DNA of 16,686 nt from contig JAPHRL010000234.1 of assembly GCA_026195755.1 (NCBI GenBank), positions 1-16,686 on the forward strand, in the 5' to 3' direction. Origin of the DNA: Kangiella sp. GTDB taxonomy: Bacteria > Pseudomonadota > Gammaproteobacteria > Enterobacterales > Kangiellaceae. The notes under the pieces are model-generated. The model was given only the letters and a program-made list of their open reading frames with translations, did no database searches and was not told the DNA's origin. Every line of letters starts with the position of its first letter. The stretch's first letter is position 1. Positions 1-8,223 of the stretch are shown here, piece after piece. Both the position numbers and the translations under genes were made by a program.

Positions 1-2204
1 AATGGTTGTTTGCGTTCCATGTAGGTTTCAATAGTTTCCCACATGCGCATTTCTTTGCCTTCTGGCTCAAGACGCGCTAAGGAACCCTGTTTAACCGAAC
101 CATCTTCGTTGCGAACCATTTCGTTCAACAATTTCGGATTGGCGAAAGTAGCCCGTTGTGCAGTTAAATGGTCGCCACGGTGGGTTGCATAAGAGTTGTA
201 GTCTTCTTCCGGCAAGCCCATTTTGTCTAGATAGGCACCTGCTGCGCTCGACTTTTGAATCGCGTTGGATGGTGACAGGTGATCAGTTGTGATGTTGTCA
301 CCTAACACTGCCAGTGGACGCATAGCTTTCATGGTGCGCTCGCCTGCCAACGCGCCTTCCCAATAAGGAGGGCGGCGAATGTAGGTGCTCTGTGGACGCC
401 AGTCATACAACGGCGTGCTTTTCTCGCCCATATCGACTTTGATATCAAACATCGGCTCATAAACTGCGCGGAACTGTTCTGGCTTAACGTGTTCTTTGAT
501 AATCGAATCAACTTCTTCATCACTTGGCCAGATGTCTTTTAGGGTGACTGGGTTACCATCTTTGTCGGTTCCCAAGACATCTTTTTCGATATCAAAACGA
601 ATAGTACCAGCGATGGCATAAGCCACGACTAATGGAGGCGACGCCAGGAAAGCCTGGTCAGCATGCGGATGAATACGACCATCGAAGTTACGGTTACCCG
701 ATAACACTGCTGTCGAATACAAATCACGCTCTTCGATTTCTTGTTTGATTTTCGGATCAAGAGCACCGCTCATGCCGTTACAGGAAGTACAGGCATAACC
801 GACCACACCAAAACCAAGATTTTCAAGCTCTGGCAATAGGTTTGATTCTTCAAGATAAAGGGTTACCGCTTTTGAGCCAGGTGCCAATGATGTTTTAACC
901 CAAGGTTTACGGGTTAAGCCTAATTTGTTGGCGTTACGTGCAATCAAACCGGCGGCAATCATATTGCGTGGGTTACTGGTATTGGTACAGCTAGTGATGG
1001 CAGCGATAATACAGGCGCCATCCGGCATTTTGCCTTCTTCGGTTTCGATATGCTTGGCGATACCTTTGCTGGCCAGATCTGAAGTTGAAACACGCGCATG
1101 AGGGTTCGAAGGGCCTGCAATGTTGCGACCCACTGAGGATAAATCAAAGGTCAATACACGCTCGTACTCAGCACCGGTTAAACCATCCGCCCATAAGCCA
1201 GTTTGTTTGGCGTAGGTTTCTACCAGTTTTACATTCTCATCATCACGACCCGTCAGTGTTAAATAATCAATCGTTTGCTGATCGATATAGAACATGGCGG
1301 CTGTTGCGCCAAACTCTGGAGTCATGTTGGAGATAGTGGCGCGGTCGCCTAAGGTTAAGTGCGAAGCACCTTCACCGAAAAACTCAAGGTATGAAGAAAC
1401 GACTCGTTCGTTACGCAAGAATTCGGTAATCGCTAACACGATATCGGTACTGGTGATGCCCGGCTGTGGCTTGCCTTTTAATTCAACACCAATAATGTCC
1501 GGAAGACGCATGTAAGAGGCGCGACCCAGCATAACGCTTTCAGCTTCAAGACCACCGACACCGACTGCGATAACACCTAATGCATCAACCATTGGCGTGT
1601 GGCTGTCAGTACCGACTAAAGTATCAGGGAAAGCAACGCCATCGCGTGCTTGAACTACAGGCGACATACGCTCCAAATTGATCTGGTGCATGATGCCATT
1701 ACCCGGTGGAACAACGTTGACGTTTTCAAATGCTGTTTTACACCAGTTAATAAAATGGAAACGGTCTTCGTTACGACGATCTTCAATCGCACGGTTTTTT
1801 TCGAAAGCATCTTTTTCGAAACCCGCGTGCTCAACCGCTAACGAGTGGTCAACGATCAACTGAGTCGGAACCACTGGATTAACTTTAGAAGGATCACCGC
1901 CCTTCTCCGCGATGGCATCGCGTAAACCCGCCAAATCCACAAACGCTGTTTGGCCCAGAATATCGTGGCACACAACGCGCGCAGGAAACCATGGAAAATC
2001 CAGATCACGTTTACGCTCAATCAGCTGCTTCAAGGAATCCGTCAACGACTCAGGATCGCAACGGCGCACCAGATTTTCAGCAAGGACTTTTGAGGTGTAA
2101 GGAAGTTTATCGTAAGCACCCGGTTGGATGGCATCGACCGCTACACGCGTATCGAAGTAATCTAAGTTAGTGCCTTCAAGTTTCTTTCTGTAATTTGTGT
2201 TCAT
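1..2204 (-). CDS. acnD: Fe/S-dependent 2-methylisocitrate dehydratase AcnD, 3' end cut by window edge
   Basis: This reading frame stays open from an ATG at 2204 to the left edge, giving 734 residues. The family is about 860-870 aa, so roughly 130 C-terminal residues are missing. It starts MNTNYRKKLEG and is aconitase-like throughout. The three [4Fe-4S] ligands are visible: C406 in AITSCTNTSN, and C472 and C475 in YACTSCNGMSG. The sequence GDNITTDHLSPSNAI is typical of AcnD. AcnD belongs to the cytoplasmic methylcitrate cycle and dehydrates 2-methylcitrate with help from PrpF, which usually lies just downstream and would be off the left edge. Placement after prpB and prpC on the same strand argues for AcnD rather than a TCA aconitase. 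The ribosome-binding site is weak (GTGGAAACTT before ATG). A 394-bp hairpin-rich spacer separates it from prpC, which is unusual inside an operon. Family identification is firm; the AcnD assignment within the aconitase superfamily is strong. Confidence 0.95.
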   Translation of the reverse strand, partial: MNTNYRKKLEGTNLDYFDTRVAVDAIQPGAYDKLPYTSKVLAENLVRRCDPESLTDSLKQLIERKRDLDFPWFPARVVCHDILGQTAFVDLAGLRDAIAEKGGDPSKVNPVVPTQLIVDHSLAVEHAGFEKDAFEKNRAIEDRRNEDRFHFINWCKTAFENVNVVPPGNGIMHQINLERMSPVVQARDGVAFPDTLVGTDSHTPMVDALGVIAVGVGGLEAESVMLGRASYMRLPDIIGVELKGKPQPGITSTDIVLAITEFLRNERVVSSYLEFFGEGASHLTLGDRATISNMTPEFGATAAMFYIDQQTIDYLTLTGRDDENVKLVETYAKQTGLWADGLTGAEYERVLTFDLSSVGRNIAGPSNPHARVSTSDLASKGIAKHIETEEGKMPDGACIIAAITSCTNTSNPRNMIAAGLIARNANKLGLTRKPWVKTSLAPGSKAVTLYLEESNLLPELENLGFGVVGYACTSCNGMSGALDPKIKQEIEERDLYSTAVLSGNRNFDGRIHPHADQAFLASPPLVVAYAIAGTIRFDIEKDVLGTDKDGNPVTLKDIWPSDEEVDSIIKEHVKPEQFRAVYEPMFDIKVDMGEKSTPLYDWRPQSTYIRRPPYWEGALAGERTMKAMRPLAVLGDNITTDHLSPSNAIQKSSAAGAYLDKMGLPEEDYNSYATHRGDHLTAQRATFANPKLLNEMVRNEDGSVKQGSLARLEPEGKEMRMWETIETYMERKQP

Positions 2205-2598
2205 AAGTTTCCACACGATTGCGTTTGATGGATTTGGTTTTGTTGTGTTAAATCTATGCTGCACCCAAGGGCAGGCTTCGCTCGGATTCGCAGTGCTGGG
2301 TCTGCCCCTTGGGTGCATCGCCAGCCTACAAATTCGCTACTTATAGGTTGGGTTTACCCAAAGGGGCAGACCCAGCCTTGGCGTAACCCAACGTTTGCTT
2401 TAAAAGCGAAAAGCAGATTCTGAATCTAGTTCAGAATGACAAACCTGCGGGTTCTGTCGTAGCCTCGAAGGAGCAAAGCGTCTTCGAGGTCTTAAATCTC
2501 TACATGGTAGGGGCGCACCTGTGTGTGCGCCCGAAGTTTTTTAAAAGTCGCTGGCCCCCGCGGTCTCGCCGCGGAATGACAGCTATTTATAAAACATT
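2205..2598. repeat. Gene-free palindrome-rich spacer between prpC and acnD
   Basis: No plausible gene lies in these 394 bp. The spacer is a patchwork of inverted repeats: a long imperfect stem 2261-2274 with 2302-2316; a second, overlapping inverted pair 2295-2314 with 2356-2375; a smaller pair around 2347-2356 with 2384-2392; then four short clean hairpins. Those are ATTCTGAA/TTCAGAAT (2417-2424, 2430-2437), CCTCGAAG/CTTCGAGG (2463-2470, 2482-2489), GGGCGCAC/GTGCGCCC (2511-2518, 2525-2532) and CCGCGG/CCGCGG (2558-2563, 2569-2574). The units differ from each other in sequence, so this is a mosaic of different intergenic palindromes rather than one tandem repeat. Such elements are commonly dispersed through bacterial chromosomes. 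Here they would be transcribed in the leader of acnD if the operon is continuous, and could lower acnD expression or stabilise prpBC mRNA; that is inference. Confidence 0.8.
2261..2392. repeat. Nested, mutually exclusive inverted repeats
   Basis: The segment 2302-2316 (CTGCCCCTTGGGTGC) can pair with 2261-2274 (one base shorter). Its overlapping neighbour 2295-2314 can instead pair with 2356-2375, about 20 positions with one bulged base. A third pair, GTTGGGTT at 2347-2354 with AACCCAAC at 2385-2392, partly overlaps the same region. The stems cannot all form at once in a transcript. The pairing is read directly from sequence; a regulatory switch is not shown, and an origin by insertion of one palindrome into another is equally likely. 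Confidence 0.7.
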
Positions 2599-3738
2599 TT
2601 AACGCTTGTCGATTGGAACGAACTTAGTATTCTCCGGCCCATTGTAGTTGGCACTTGGACGAATAATTTTGCCATCAACACGTTGCTCCATAACATGCGC
2701 TGACCAACCGGTGATGCGCGAGATTACGAAGATTGGTGTGAACATGGCTGTTGGGATGCCCATTTTGTTGTATGAAACGGCTGAGAACCAATCAAGGTTA
2801 GGGAACATTTTCTTTTCGTCCCACATGACTTGTTCCAAGCGTTCTGCAACGTCATACAATTTGGTGTCGCCCTGCTCTTCTGACAATTCTTTGGCAACTT
2901 TTTTGATCACTTCGTTACGTGGATCGGACACTGTATAAACTGGGTGGCCGAAACCGATAACGATTTCTTTACGCGCCAAACGTTCTTTAATGTCAGTTTC
3001 TGCTTGGTCGGCACTGTCGTAACGCATTTGGATATCAAGTGCTACTTCGTTGGCGCCACCGTGCTTTGGACCACGCAATGCGCCGATACCGCCACAGATC
3101 GCTGAGTACATGTCTGAACCTGTACCTGTGATCACTCGGCTGGTAAATGTTGATGCATTGAACTCGTGCTCTGCATACAGGTTCAATGAGATTTGCATGG
3201 CGCGCACCCATGAATCTGGGCATGGCTCGCCGTGTAACAAGTGTAGGAAGTGACCGGCAATTGACTCTTCGTCAGTTTCCAGATCAATGGCAACACCGTT
3301 GTGCGAGAAGTGGTACCAGTACAACAGCATGGATGGGAAAGAAGCTAACAAACGATCAGCAATATCTTTTGCTTCGTTCATCGGCTGGCTTTCGCGCTCT
3401 GGCAAAACGGTACCCAACATTGAACAGCCAGTACGCAATACATCCATTGGATGAGCGTTAGCTGGAATCAATTCCAATGCGTCTTGAACTAAAGCAGGAA
3501 GACCGCGAAGGGCTTTTAATTTGCGCTTATAGTTGGCAAGCTCTGCTTTGTTCGGCAACTTGCCATGAATCAATAGATGCGCAACTTCTTCAAACTCGCA
3601 GTTCTCTGCTAAATCTAAAATATCGTAGCCACGGTAATGCAAGTCATTACCGGTACGGCCTACGGTACACAATGCGGTATTTCCTGCCGCTACACCAGAC
3701 AGTGCTACGGATTTTTTTGGTTTTGGTAAATCTGACAT
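2599..3738 (-). CDS. prpC: 2-Methylcitrate synthase PrpC
   Basis: A 379-aa citrate-synthase-fold enzyme of the short bacterial type, the usual length for PrpC. It condenses propionyl-CoA with oxaloacetate to 2-methylcitrate in the cytoplasm. The catalytic triad of the family is visible: H226 in GPKHGGANE, H265 in GFGHPVYTVSDPR and D316 in NLDWFSAVSYNKMG. The N-terminal NDLHYRGYDI, which contributes to substrate binding in citrate synthases, is also present. It starts at ATG 3738 behind a good ribosome-binding site (TAGGAG, six bases upstream) and follows prpB by 19 bp, so the two are almost certainly co-transcribed. The context (prpB upstream, acnD downstream) selects 2-methylcitrate synthase over TCA citrate synthase, although many such enzymes keep some citrate synthase activity. 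Confidence 0.96.
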   Translation of the reverse strand: MSDLPKPKKSVALSGVAAGNTALCTVGRTGNDLHYRGYDILDLAENCEFEEVAHLLIHGKLPNKAELANYKRKLKALRGLPALVQDALELIPANAHPMDVLRTGCSMLGTVLPERESQPMNEAKDIADRLLASFPSMLLYWYHFSHNGVAIDLETDEESIAGHFLHLLHGEPCPDSWVRAMQISLNLYAEHEFNASTFTSRVITGTGSDMYSAICGGIGALRGPKHGGANEVALDIQMRYDSADQAETDIKERLARKEIVIGFGHPVYTVSDPRNEVIKKVAKELSEEQGDTKLYDVAERLEQVMWDEKKMFPNLDWFSAVSYNKMGIPTAMFTPIFVISRITGWSAHVMEQRVDGKIIRPSANYNGPENTKFVPIDKR

Positions 3739-3757
3739 GGTTAACTCCTAGTCTGTT

Positions 3758-4642
3758 TTATTTCTTTTTGGCTTTTTCTTGCGCGAATAATTCATCGAGC
3801 TTTTGCTCGTATTCGTGATAGCCAAGATAGTCGTATAATTCTTCACGCGTTTGCATGATATCAATCACGTCGCGCTGATGTCCTTTCGCCAAAACGTCTT
3901 TGTAGAAAGTTTCGGCGCCTTTGTTCATGGCACGGTATGCACCACAACAATATAAAACGATATCGACACCAACACCTGCTAGTTCGTCACAAGAGAACAA
4001 GGGCGTTGCGCCAAATTCAGTGATGTTGGCAAGGAATGGAGCTTTAACGTGCTTACGGAAGGTTGCATAATCTTCCAGCGAGCGCATCGCTTCCGGGAAA
4101 ATCATATCAGCACCAGCTTCGATACAAGCATTGGCACGATCAATGGCAGACTGCATGCCTTCGACGGCTAACGCATCGGTGCGCGCCATGATGACAAAGT
4201 TTTCGTCGGTACGTGCGTCTACTGCTGACTTGATACGGTCAACCATTTCTTGTTGGCTGACGATTTCTTTGTTGGGACGATGGCCACAACGCTTAGTCGC
4301 TACCTGGTCTTCCATATGGAAACCGGCAGCGCCGGCTTTGATGAGACCGCGCGTAGTACGAGCAATGTTGAATGCACCACCAAAGCCGGTATCAATGTCG
4401 ACCATTAATGGCAGTGAACAGACGTCAGTGATGCGACGAATATCAACCAGTAAATCTTCAGCGGTTGAGATGCCTAAGTCTGGCATGCCTAGTGAATTGG
4501 CAGCAACACCACCACCTGATAAGTAAATGGCTTTGTGACCAATTTTTTCAGCCATACGCGCGGTATAGGCTGTAATGGTTCCCATTAATTGTAGCGGATG
4601 GTTTTCTTCGACCGCTTTACGAAATTTTAAACCTGCACTCAT
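3758..4642 (-). CDS. prpB: 2-Methylisocitrate lyase PrpB
   Basis: A 294-aa member of the isocitrate lyase/PEP mutase superfamily, the normal length for PrpB. It cleaves 2-methylisocitrate to pyruvate and succinate, the last step of the methylcitrate cycle. The catalytic KRCGH motif is present with C119 as the likely acid/base. The Mg-binding region DIDTGFG (D82, D84) and the substrate-loop sequence SGGGVAANSLGMPD near residues 42-55 are intact. The start is ATG 4642 with a TAAGG ribosome-binding site eight bases upstream. It is the first of the three prp genes and is preceded by a 215-bp spacer full of hairpins. No prpR or GntR-family regulator gene lies next to it, so control must come from outside the window or from the leader. 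Confidence 0.97.
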   Translation of the reverse strand: MSAGLKFRKAVEENHPLQLMGTITAYTARMAEKIGHKAIYLSGGGVAANSLGMPDLGISTAEDLLVDIRRITDVCSLPLMVDIDTGFGGAFNIARTTRGLIKAGAAGFHMEDQVATKRCGHRPNKEIVSQQEMVDRIKSAVDARTDENFVIMARTDALAVEGMQSAIDRANACIEAGADMIFPEAMRSLEDYATFRKHVKAPFLANITEFGATPLFSCDELAGVGVDIVLYCCGAYRAMNKGAETFYKDVLAKGHQRDVIDIMQTREELYDYLGYHEYEQKLDELFAQEKAKKK

Positions 4643-4857
4643 AATTTAAACCTTATTGTTTCTTGTGGTGCTTCGACAAGCACCTTGCTTTTTTACTCAA
4701 AGAGCAGATTCCCTAAAGGGATTCTCTCCGGTCGCCTGACTTTCGTTCAGGCAGGCAATTCTCCAGGAATTGCCACTGCATTTCCCACATCCTTGTGGGT
4801 CAGATGACATGCCTTAGAAGCCGGTGCGTCACGACGCACCCTACGACTTACATTAAG
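4643..4857. repeat. Hairpin array upstream of prpB
   Basis: Six separate inverted repeats sit almost end to end in this spacer: GGTGCTT/AAGCACC at 4667-4684; an imperfect nine-pair stem at 4706-4725; GCCTGA/TCAGGC at 4734-4752; GGCAATTC/GAATTGCC at 4754-4774; CCCACA/TGTGGG at 4784-4799; and GGTGCGTC/GACGCACC at 4823-4840 with only a two-base gap. The last resembles a palindrome that is frequent in intergenic DNA of many bacteria. On the minus strand this forms the leader of prpB if transcription comes through from the fumarase, or would contain the prp promoter. I could not identify a convincing -35/-10 pair or a U-rich terminator in the leftward direction. Confidence 0.75.
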
Positions 4858-5121
4858 TCATGACGTTTGTGATTCAGAAAGCTCTTCTTTTAAAATATTC
4901 AGCTTTTCAAATATTTCCCATGTGACTGCCATTATGAAAAAAACAATCCACATCCACCAAATAACTGGGTCCCCACTTCCCCAATCATACTTCTCATGTA
5001 AAAGGCCCATTAAAAAGTAGTATGGTGCAGGCAAAAGAATCATTAAAATCAGTTGCCTCTTAATGCTACCTATCTTTTTTTCTAAAGGTAGTGACCTGTA
5101 TTTTTTATATCTACTAGCCAT
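4858..5121 (-). CDS. Small two-helix membrane protein of unknown function
   Basis: An 87-aa protein that I do not recognise. The first about 22 residues are strongly basic (MASRYKKYRSLPLEKKIGSIKR), followed by two hydrophobic segments at about 23-41 and 53-70, and a short acidic tail (KEELSESQTS). The charge pattern suggests the N-terminus faces the cytoplasm, giving a helical hairpin with both ends inside. The start codon ATG 5121 lies two bases after the fumarase stop codon and has only a poor ribosome-binding site, which points to translational coupling with the fumarase. Its coding potential is supported by this tight spacing and by a composition typical of membrane proteins. It could equally belong with prpB downstream. 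No catalytic motif is visible. Confidence 0.7.
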   Translation of the reverse strand: MASRYKKYRSLPLEKKIGSIKRQLILMILLPAPYYFLMGLLHEKYDWGSGDPVIWWMWIVFFIMAVTWEIFEKLNILKEELSESQTS

Positions 5122-5123
5122 AA

Positions 5124-6629
5124 TTAGCTCGCTAACTTAACCTTCCAAACAGCCGGGCCGGTTTTATGCACAGACTCACCTTCAGAATCCACAGCCACGG
5201 TCACTGGCATGTCTTTGACGTCAAATTCATAAACCGCTTCCATTCCCAGTTCTGGGAAGGCGACGACTTCTGAATGTTTGATCGCTTTGGAGACCAGATA
5301 GGCTGCTCCGCCAACGGCCATTAGATACACCGACTTGTGTTTCTTGATGGCTTCGATGGCTTCATCACCGCGTTCTGCTTTGCCGATCATGCCAAGCAAG
5401 CCAGTTTTGTCGAGCATCATGTCGGTGAATTTATCCATACGCGTTGCGGTTGTTGGACCGGCTGGGCCTACCGCTTCATCGCCGACCGCATCCACTGGAC
5501 CGACGTAGTAAATAAAGCGATTGGTGAAGTCGAGACCTTCCGGCAAGCCTTCGCCTGAATCGAGTAAATCTTTAATCTTTTTATGCGCTGCATCACGGCC
5601 GGTTAGAATCTTGCCGTTTAGCAACAGAACCTGACCCGGCTTCCAGCTAGCCACTTCTTCTGGGGTAATATTATTCATGTCGACGCGCTTGGCATCAGCA
5701 GCGGCTTCGTATTCCATGTCCGGCCAATCTTCGATTGATGGTGGAGTAAGAATAGCAGGCCCGGTGCCGTCTAATGTGAAATGAATATGACGTGTGGCCG
5801 CACAGTTTGGAATCATGGCGACTGGCTTGGAGGCTGCGTGTGTTGGCCAGTCTTTGATTTTGACATCAAGCACGGTAGTAACACCACCCAAACCTTGTGC
5901 ACCGATACCGAGCTTATTCACTGCTTCGTAGATCTCAATACGCAGTTCTTCAACGCGATTACTCGGGCCGCGCTTCAATAGCTCCTGCATATCAATTGGA
6001 TCCATCAAGGATTCTTTGGCCAATACCATGGCTTTTTCAGCAGTACCACCAACACCTATACCAAGCATACCCGGTGGACACCAGCCCGCGCCCATCTTAG
6101 GCACAGTCTCTACCACCCAATCGACAATCGAATCACTTGGATTGAGCATGACAAATTTAGATTTATTTTCAGAGCCACCGCCTTTCGCGGCACAGGTCAC
6201 TTCAACTTTATCGCCCTTAACCATCTCAACGTGTACCACTGCTGGTGTATTGTCCTTGGAGTTAAGACGTTTACCCGCAGGATCCATCAATACTGAAGCA
6301 CGTAACGGGTTATCAGGATTCAAATAAGCGCGACGAACACCTTCATCAACCATTTCCTGAATGGTCATGCCGCCTTCAAAGCGCGCGTCCATCCCTACTT
6401 TGACGAAAGCGCAGGCAATACCGGTGTCCTGACACACAGGACGATGGCCCATGGCAGACATGCGTGAATTGACCAGAATCTGTTTCATGGCATCTTTAGC
6501 CGCAGGGCTTTCTTCTTTTTCGTAGGCTGCGGTTAGCGCCTGGATAAAATCTTTTGGGTGGTAATAGGAAATATATTGAAAGGCATCAGCAACACTTGCA
6601 ATAAAGTCTTCTGCTTTAATGGCGGCCAT
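5124..6629 (-). CDS. fumA: Class I (iron-sulfur) fumarate hydratase
   Basis: A 501-aa single-chain fumarase of the oxygen-sensitive [4Fe-4S] class, interconverting fumarate and L-malate in the TCA cycle. The N-terminal catalytic domain covers about residues 10-290 and the C-terminal domain about 295-498. The three cluster cysteines of the class are identifiable: C66 in RPVCQDTG, C184 in GWCPPGMLG and C276 in PNCAATRHIHF. The C-terminal GPVDAVGDEAVGPAGPTTATRMD carries the active-site GPTTATRMD signature. It is shorter than E. coli FumA (548 aa), like many non-enteric homologues. Tartrate dehydratase is related but is usually split into two subunits, so fumarase is the better call. The start ATG 6629 follows a GGGAGAG ribosome-binding site. 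Its product step continues from the succinate made by the neighbouring prp pathway. Confidence 0.95.
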   Translation of the reverse strand: MAAIKAEDFIASVADAFQYISYYHPKDFIQALTAAYEKEESPAAKDAMKQILVNSRMSAMGHRPVCQDTGIACAFVKVGMDARFEGGMTIQEMVDEGVRRAYLNPDNPLRASVLMDPAGKRLNSKDNTPAVVHVEMVKGDKVEVTCAAKGGGSENKSKFVMLNPSDSIVDWVVETVPKMGAGWCPPGMLGIGVGGTAEKAMVLAKESLMDPIDMQELLKRGPSNRVEELRIEIYEAVNKLGIGAQGLGGVTTVLDVKIKDWPTHAASKPVAMIPNCAATRHIHFTLDGTGPAILTPPSIEDWPDMEYEAAADAKRVDMNNITPEEVASWKPGQVLLLNGKILTGRDAAHKKIKDLLDSGEGLPEGLDFTNRFIYYVGPVDAVGDEAVGPAGPTTATRMDKFTDMMLDKTGLLGMIGKAERGDEAIEAIKKHKSVYLMAVGGAAYLVSKAIKHSEVVAFPELGMEAVYEFDVKDMPVTVAVDSEGESVHKTGPAVWKVKLAS

Positions 6630-6668
6630 TAAGTCTCTCCCGTGGACGGCTCAGAATGAGTAAATTTG

Positions 6669-6689
6669 TGCTTCGCTATACAAGAAGCA
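6669..6689 (-). other. Small hairpin in fumarase leader
   Basis: TGCTTC and GAAGCA form a six-base inverted repeat with a nine-base loop in the region between the proposed fumarase promoter and its start codon. It lacks a T-tract, so it is not a terminator. A role in mRNA stability is possible but unsupported. Confidence 0.3.
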
Positions 6690-6714
6690 AACAAACCTCT
6701 AAAATCGGCAGAAC

Positions 6715-6744
6715 ATTATACAGGCTGGCAATGGCGTTTCCCAA
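6715..6744 (-). promoter_or_regulatory. Sigma-70-like promoter for the fumarase gene
   Basis: On the minus strand a perfect TATAAT (6715-6720) lies 18 bases after TTGGGA (6739-6744), which matches four of six bases of the -35 consensus. The predicted start of transcription would give a leader of roughly 75-80 bases before ATG 6629. The site is in the divergent region shared with pabB. I see no equally clear promoter for pabB on the plus strand. Confidence 0.6.
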
Positions 6745-6804
6745 ATTTTGGACGCTAATTATTCAGATTTAGCCACCAAATTGACTCTTTTTTAAACTAT
6801 CTGC

Positions 6805-8223
6805 ATGAAAAACACACAGAACACAGCTCAATTTGTTGAATTTCCTTACCGAGACCCAGCAGCCCTACGCAACCTTTTCTCCTGGTTCGCTAACGAGCCG
6901 TGGGCCTTATTGCTGGATAGCGGCAAAACCACTCATCAGGCAGCCCGTTTTGATCTGATTTTAGCGCGCCCACGAGCCACTATTCGCTTTAGCGGTGGTA
7001 AGACTGAGGTTACCGGTCTTGATCTGAAACTGAGCCATACGCCTTTCGAAGACTTGCGGCAGTTTTATCAGGCAGGCCTTGATGATTACCTGCCACTACC
7101 TAAAGAACTATCGCGTCTGCCCTTTCATGGTGGTATCGCAGGCTACTGTAGCTATGACCTCGGTCGCTACGTCGAAAAAATCCCAAACATTGCTGAAAAA
7201 GATATCCAATTGCCGGAGATGGCCTTTGGTTTGTATGAGTGGGGCTTTATTAGCGACCACCAACAGCAAAAATGCTATCTGCTTAAGTTTTCCGATTACT
7301 GCGAAACTTATTGGGAAGACATTATTCGAGAGTTCGAAGGCTATTACGAGCAGGCTGAAAAAACGAGCTTTGAAGACTTTCAATTAGCCGACAACTGGCA
7401 ATCAAATATGAGCCAGCAAAGCTACACTGATAAATTCCAGAAAGTGCATGATTATATTCATGCAGGTGATTGCTATCAGGCCAATCTCGCGCAACGTTTC
7501 AAAGCACCATATCAAGGCCATCCCTGGAATGCGTATCTGAAATTGGCAGAACACAATCAAGCGCCCTTCTCGGCTTATATGAACCTTGAGCAACAACAGA
7601 TTCTTTCTGTGTCGCCAGAACGCTTTATTGAAGTCAAAAAGCAAAAACACAAAAGCCACGTCATCACGCAACCGATTAAAGGTACCCGTCCACGCTCAAA
7701 AGATCCGATTGAGGACGAACGCCTATCCGATGAATTGCAAAATAGCGCTAAAGATCGTGCAGAAAATTTGATGATTGTTGATTTGCTACGCAATGATATT
7801 GGCCGCAGTGCAGCGATTGGCTCAGTCAAGGTTACTAAACTGTTTGAGCTACAGACCTTTACTTCAGTGCATCACCTGGTCAGTACGATTGAAGCTGATT
7901 TGGCGCCAAACAAAGATGCCATTGAATTATTGAAGTATTGCTTCCCTGGCGGCTCGATTACTGGCGCACCAAAAGTTCGCTCGATGCAAATCATTGAAGA
8001 GCTGGAACCGCATCGCCGCAGTATCTATTGTGGCTCAGTGTTGTATTATGACTTTAGGGGCATGTTGGATTCGAATATCGCTATCCGCACATTAGTCACT
8101 GAAAATGATACCATTTACGCATGGGGCGGCGGCGGCTTAGTCGCAGATTCCGAAGCGGACAATGAATATCAGGAAACGCTGCATAAACTGAGTAAGATTT
8201 TACCCGTTCTTAAAGATGATTAA
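6805..8223 (+). CDS. pabB: Aminodeoxychorismate synthase component I PabB
   Basis: A 472-aa chorismate-using enzyme. It converts chorismate and ammonia, supplied by a PabA glutaminase, to 4-amino-4-deoxychorismate for folate synthesis. The PIKGT motif (K292) is the hallmark separating PabB from anthranilate synthase TrpE, which has PIAGT at this place. Other family signatures are DRAENLMIVDLLRNDIGR (about 317-334) and FPGGSITGAPKVRSM (about 380-394). The N-terminal domain (1-190) includes the tryptophan-pocket-like region seen in PabB and TrpE, and the length is normal. ATG 6805 has no clear Shine-Dalgarno sequence, but the next in-frame ATG is far inside the protein. The stop codon lies inside the start of nudL. 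PabA is not in the window. Confidence 0.95.
   Translation: MKNTQNTAQFVEFPYRDPAALRNLFSWFANEPWALLLDSGKTTHQAARFDLILARPRATIRFSGGKTEVTGLDLKLSHTPFEDLRQFYQAGLDDYLPLPKELSRLPFHGGIAGYCSYDLGRYVEKIPNIAEKDIQLPEMAFGLYEWGFISDHQQQKCYLLKFSDYCETYWEDIIREFEGYYEQAEKTSFEDFQLADNWQSNMSQQSYTDKFQKVHDYIHAGDCYQANLAQRFKAPYQGHPWNAYLKLAEHNQAPFSAYMNLEQQQILSVSPERFIEVKKQKHKSHVITQPIKGTRPRSKDPIEDERLSDELQNSAKDRAENLMIVDLLRNDIGRSAAIGSVKVTKLFELQTFTSVHHLVSTIEADLAPNKDAIELLKYCFPGGSITGAPKVRSMQIIEELEPHRRSIYCGSVLYYDFRGMLDSNIAIRTLVTENDTIYAWGGGGLVADSEADNEYQETLHKLSKILPVLKDD

Noticed and set aside
2205..2598. CRISPR array or tandem repeat
   Set aside because: The hairpin units differ in sequence and spacing, with no constant repeat and no spacer periodicity.
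4131..4526. 131-codon open frame on the plus strand
   Set aside because: It lies fully antisense inside prpB, has no ribosome-binding site and no recognisable domain; prpB with its catalytic motif explains the region.
4667..4694. Hairpin followed by a T-run on the plus strand, resembling a terminator
   Set aside because: No plus-strand gene reads into it, and on the minus strand, where the genes are, no T-run follows the stem. Treated as part of the hairpin array.
6750..6804. Promoter for pabB beginning with TTGACT near 6780
   Set aside because: The matching -10 position would fall within the pabB coding sequence, so it cannot serve the annotated start.
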